Positions 60,425-64,000 of a stretch of DNA of 64,000 nt are shown in pieces. The DNA comes from Verticillium longisporum (lineage: Eukaryota > Ascomycota > Sordariomycetes > Glomerellales > Plectosphaerellaceae), in contig JAETXT010000009.1 of assembly GCA_019188255.1 (NCBI GenBank), forward strand, positions 1,240,001 to 1,304,000. The letters are read 5' to 3'. The notes below the pieces were generated by a model, which was not told where the DNA came from, made no database searches, and saw nothing but the letters and a program-made list of their open reading frames with translations. The translations under genes were made by a program, and so were the position numbers. Positions within the stretch are counted from its first letter, which is position 1. Each line of letters opens with the position of its first letter.

Positions 60425-63400
60425 GGAGGCGTTGACTGCGTGTCAGGCGATGCAAGGCGTGATGCTTTTCTGTATCGGTTTCCGAAAAGAACATACCATT
60501 TGATTTTGTGATGAACTCGGTCTTCTATCTCATACTCAGCTAGCATAGTTGTCGAAGTTGGTAACGGTAGCGCGCAACAATTTACGTGTGAGCGAAGCAT
60601 ATTCTGGGTAGCAAGTTTGGAAGTAAGATATTCATACCCGTGTTTTCTCATGATTCACACCATAAACATGTATTGCGTTGACTGAACCATCCATGCCCCA
60701 GGTGAGCTTTGCTCTCTGGTTTTTTTCCCCCTCCCGAATGACATCGAGAATGGTCACTACGTGTGTAACTCCAGTGAGCTGGGCAACAGGAGCGAGAAAG
60801 GAAACCGGTGAGGTGCTACAATGTGTTTGGCCTTGGCAGTAGCTTCGACCGAGTACGTCGCATGGCCTCCACGCCCTACATGGGGGCCCTGACTCTGACC
60901 GCCTCGTCAGATGTTTCTCGCTTGCAACTCACTGCAGGACGAACGGGCGCGTGACATAGTGGCGGTCTCAGTCAGGTCTCATTGCAGACTTGATTTTCCA
61001 CCACGGTAACTGCCCGAGCAGCGTGCTATAGATGGCCTTTTCTGATAAGGCCCGCCGCAGGTGGTGTCGAACAACACATCGTTGCTTCTTGGCATTTTCC
61101 GAACGGACGGGGGGGCGGGTTGGTTCATGGCTGGTACTCATCAGTGCCGTCCGCATGCATGGTTTCGTGGCGCTGCTATTGTTGGCGCTCGTCAGCCTTG
61201 TGTCCAGCCAGGTGGAGGGTTTATTGTCCGGAGCGTTTAGGCCTCGAGGCTGCACGAAGGTTTTGCTTGACCTACCTTAATTCCACATATCGTAAGCACA
61301 TGATCTGAGTCAACGAGGAGAGGCAGCGGCATGTACATCATGCCATTTGGGTTTTCTTTTCTGTACCGGGTGCTGCTGGACCTTGGTGCGGGGTATGGTG
61401 ATGCTTTCTTTTTGCACAGTCTTGCATCATGAATGATTGTGTGATTGTGATGATGCCGGAAATGTACACGGAATCTGATCGCAGTCAGAGGTTGTGACCT
61501 TTCGGTCGCAATTGCATCAACATGCCAGTGGAAAGACTACTCTAGGAGGCCCGTTTCCCCTTGATAGCAAATCTCCGGATGAGATGTTGGAACAACTACC
61601 ACTGAGAAGTCGACGGGCTGCCAAGATGGCAACCGACACGGCAACATGAATGGAAATTCTATCGAGTTCCTGCATAAGGGCCGTACCATTTCTATGGGTC
61701 TTCAGCAATACTGACAATAGTCTTCTGATTTACTGGCATGTTCAGGGAGGCTATGTGGTGGCACATCGTTTTTTAGAGTGATATCAAACTCATGAGATTC
61801 ACAGGCACTCGAGGTCAGTCCCCAAAAGTCACCACAACCATACGACCGCACTGTCGATATTTACTTAAAGAGGCTGAGAGCTCTATCCACGAATAAAATG
61901 GAATCCATGTGAGGCTTTCATCTGCCTCTTCCCTACGAGAGCCCTGGGTTTCTTGGACACTTACGTGATCTACCAACCTGGCGAGAAGAAATCGAGAGAC
62001 GGCCAACGCTGCCGAGCAATCAATATACAGCCCGGCACTTTACCATGTGATGAATCACGAACCCGAGACAACCAAAACCCAGTGAAAGTCTGGCCGGTAC
62101 TACAATGATACATGTCTCAAAGAGGCGTCAAATCTCACAAACAACACCAAGAAACATGGCCATCTGAAATATGACGTATTCCATTGCGCCGCAAACTTCA
62201 AGTCAAAACTCTACTGAGCAGGCACTCAGTCTTGTTCAACGCCTAGACATCGCGCGTACCATGTAAAAGGCTGCGATCACGACAAAGGTACTTTGCATAA
62301 CCAGGGGTGGCCAGGTATCCCAATACGGTTGCAGAATCAAGCTCGTCTCGAGAGAGAGGTTCATCTCATTTGGGTGACCCAGGAACAGGAATCCCAGCCT
62401 CCCACGTGAAATACGTGCCACTGAGCGACAGCATCGCCTGGCCTTCGGCATGCTTGAACCGTGCAACTAGGTAGACATGCCGCGCTGCGCCAAGTATCCT
62501 GGGGTTAAGTGAGGACTAGGGGACAGGAGGAAAGGGGGGGCGCCTCCCAAGACACGTCGCGTCGCACCCCAAAGCGCTCTGCATTGCGACGCAGCCCGCG
62601 CTCTCGTTTTCTGCGACTTAACCCCCAAATACGTCTCATTTCCTTGCTGAGCGCCACTCGGCGACGTCAAATGGCCGCTCGCCGGCCCCGCCGACCGCCT
62701 TTGCCGTCCGGGGGTTTGTTCTTCTTCGAAATGTGCAGCCAACTTTAAACGGGCAGACAAACCCATCACGGCTACGCGAAACTCCAGATCACGCGTAAGC
62801 CCGTTACTGTAATCTGTGAGACGGTCGAGACAGAGCTAGTACAGCGTTCAGCATCTGCGACTATGCACATCTGTAGGCGACTCATGTGAAACGACATGAT
62901 GCGAGAGGTTGTTGCAAGTAGCTCGGCCAAGCGCAAGAGATAGATGAACACCGCAAGGTCACATTGATGAGTATACAGTTTCCCAGGTGGATAAGGAGAG
63001 CCCACTTTCGACGGCGGGCGGGGCTCTGTCTCATTCAGCCCCCCGTCAGGGACGAAGACTGGCGACGGCGGCATGGGATCCACCACCGCCCGATAGAGTA
63101 CTAGCAACAGGACGCACGGAGCGCGCTCATTCTTGTCTCTTGCCCCATTCTCTGTATCGCTATGCCCGAGGTGATACTCAGACAGACTCGAAGCGAAATA
63201 GGGTCAGCTGATACAGCCGGACCGTGTACAGTCTCCGCTGTGGTCCAACAAGGACCAACAAGCGGCCGGTGCGCTAAAACTCAAGCACTTTGCATGCAAT
63301 TCTCATGCTTAATGTCGATTTCCCCTCTGCTCCCAGATGGCCGGGCGTGGTCTCGAACCCGAAGGCCCTTCTTAAAAGGGGTAATAAGGCCTCAAAGTTC

Positions 63401-64000
63401 GTGTCCCGATGATTCAATTCGCCACGGGTTTGAAATCTGACCGTAGTATCAAAAAGACAGTTCAGACTGGAGACCGGTGAAAGGCAGAAAGGGTGGCTGG
63501 GCGAGATTAGACACGAGAAGACGTACTGTCTCGCGGAGACGTCTCCGCTTTCGAGGCTGGCAGATCGAGACATGCCTGTCGAGCTCTGATGCCAGGCTCT
63601 GGGCCTTCTGGCCGTCGGAAAAGCAACTTCGTTGCGTGATCTGCGGTCTGGGATGAGCTGTTCCCTCTCCACCCCAAGAGCCTGGTGGCGTCTTGAAATT
63701 GTTTCCCGTTGAGAAGCCGGGCTACAGACCTTGTAGGCAGCAAGGAGTGCCTGCGAGGGAGAGCTGGCAGCATGGCCTTCGGCCCTGGCCAACTGATTGA
63801 CGACGTGGATGACTGCTAGGATGACCGTGGTCAGGGCGGGGAACCACCCGTATGGCTTCGGCGGCGTGGAGGTCCTCGGTGACATGCCCGTATTAAGCAA
63901 GCAGATCTACCGCTCTGGTACTCAGATCTGTGGCTGTCAGCTGTAGTGGTACGAATGCGACACATTGACAGTGACGATGGCTTGACAACAAGCGGCTTGG
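60425..64000. other. Intergenic to the window end
   Basis: No supported gene. Short frames include one of 41 codons from ATG 61158 with a hydrophobic start, and a minus-strand frame at 63274-63900 without a domain. A GGTTCGAGACC B-box-like sequence (minus, near 63351) does not fold into a tRNA. Confidence 0.5.

Noticed and set aside
61158..61280. 41-codon frame with signal-peptide-like start (MHGFVALLLLALVSLVSS)
   Set aside because: Very short mature part, a single Cys, and no neighbouring support; possible but not distinguishable from chance.
63340..63436. tRNA-like B box GGTTCGAGACC on the minus strand
   Set aside because: T-stem and acceptor stems do not pair, and no proper A box or cloverleaf could be built.

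Overview
This window comes from a filamentous ascomycete (Pezizomycotina, most likely Sordariomycetes, possibly Hypocreales). The strongest evidence is a complete hex1 gene, the Woronin-body major protein, which is restricted to Pezizomycotina. Short GT-AG introns with CTAAC-like branch sites, a Zn2Cys6 regulator, a DUF8035-type protein and a Tad-like LINE agree with this. No prokaryotic operon structure is seen.

Layout. The left part (1-31.6 kb) is gene-poor. It holds a small Ser/Arg-rich protein (1.1-1.7 kb), a trypsin-fold-like protein with a GDSGAW motif (11.0-13.0 kb), an EST1-type protein that probably carries an N-terminal zinc finger in a separate exon (16.4-19.0 kb), three copies plus one fragment of a dispersed CTGCGGA-rich repeat (5.2, 13.9, 24.7 and 25.8 kb), and a full-length 5.6-kb Tad-type LINE (26.0-31.6 kb). 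The LINE is bounded by a 12-bp target-site duplication.

The right part (31.9-60.4 kb) is gene-rich: a seven-exon NO VEIN-like GHKL ATPase with a C-terminal DUF3883; a Nudix hydrolase, convergent with the ribosome-quality-control factor Rqc2/Tae2; a Zn2Cys6 transcription factor; a four-helix MARVEL-like membrane protein; hex1; a bleomycin hydrolase; and a long charged DUF8035-type protein. The last 3.6 kb have no supported gene. Neighbouring genes do not form an obvious cluster. They read as housekeeping and cell-biology genes (protein quality control, septal-pore plugging, peptide turnover) next to a transposon-marked, sparse compartment.

A cross-cutting observation is that several otherwise intact genes break by exactly one missing base: the EST1-type gene, LINE ORF1, bleomycin hydrolase and the DUF8035-type gene, with a possible compensating pair in the protease-like gene. 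In each of the first four, one added base gives a total coding length divisible by three. This looks like residual assembly indels rather than pseudogenes, and it matters for anyone calling genes here.

The most unusual candidate for an under-described system is the NOV-like ATPase/DUF3883 protein, whose promoter side is occupied by the LINE. Exon boundaries below were worked out by hand from splice signals and reading frame and are predictions.
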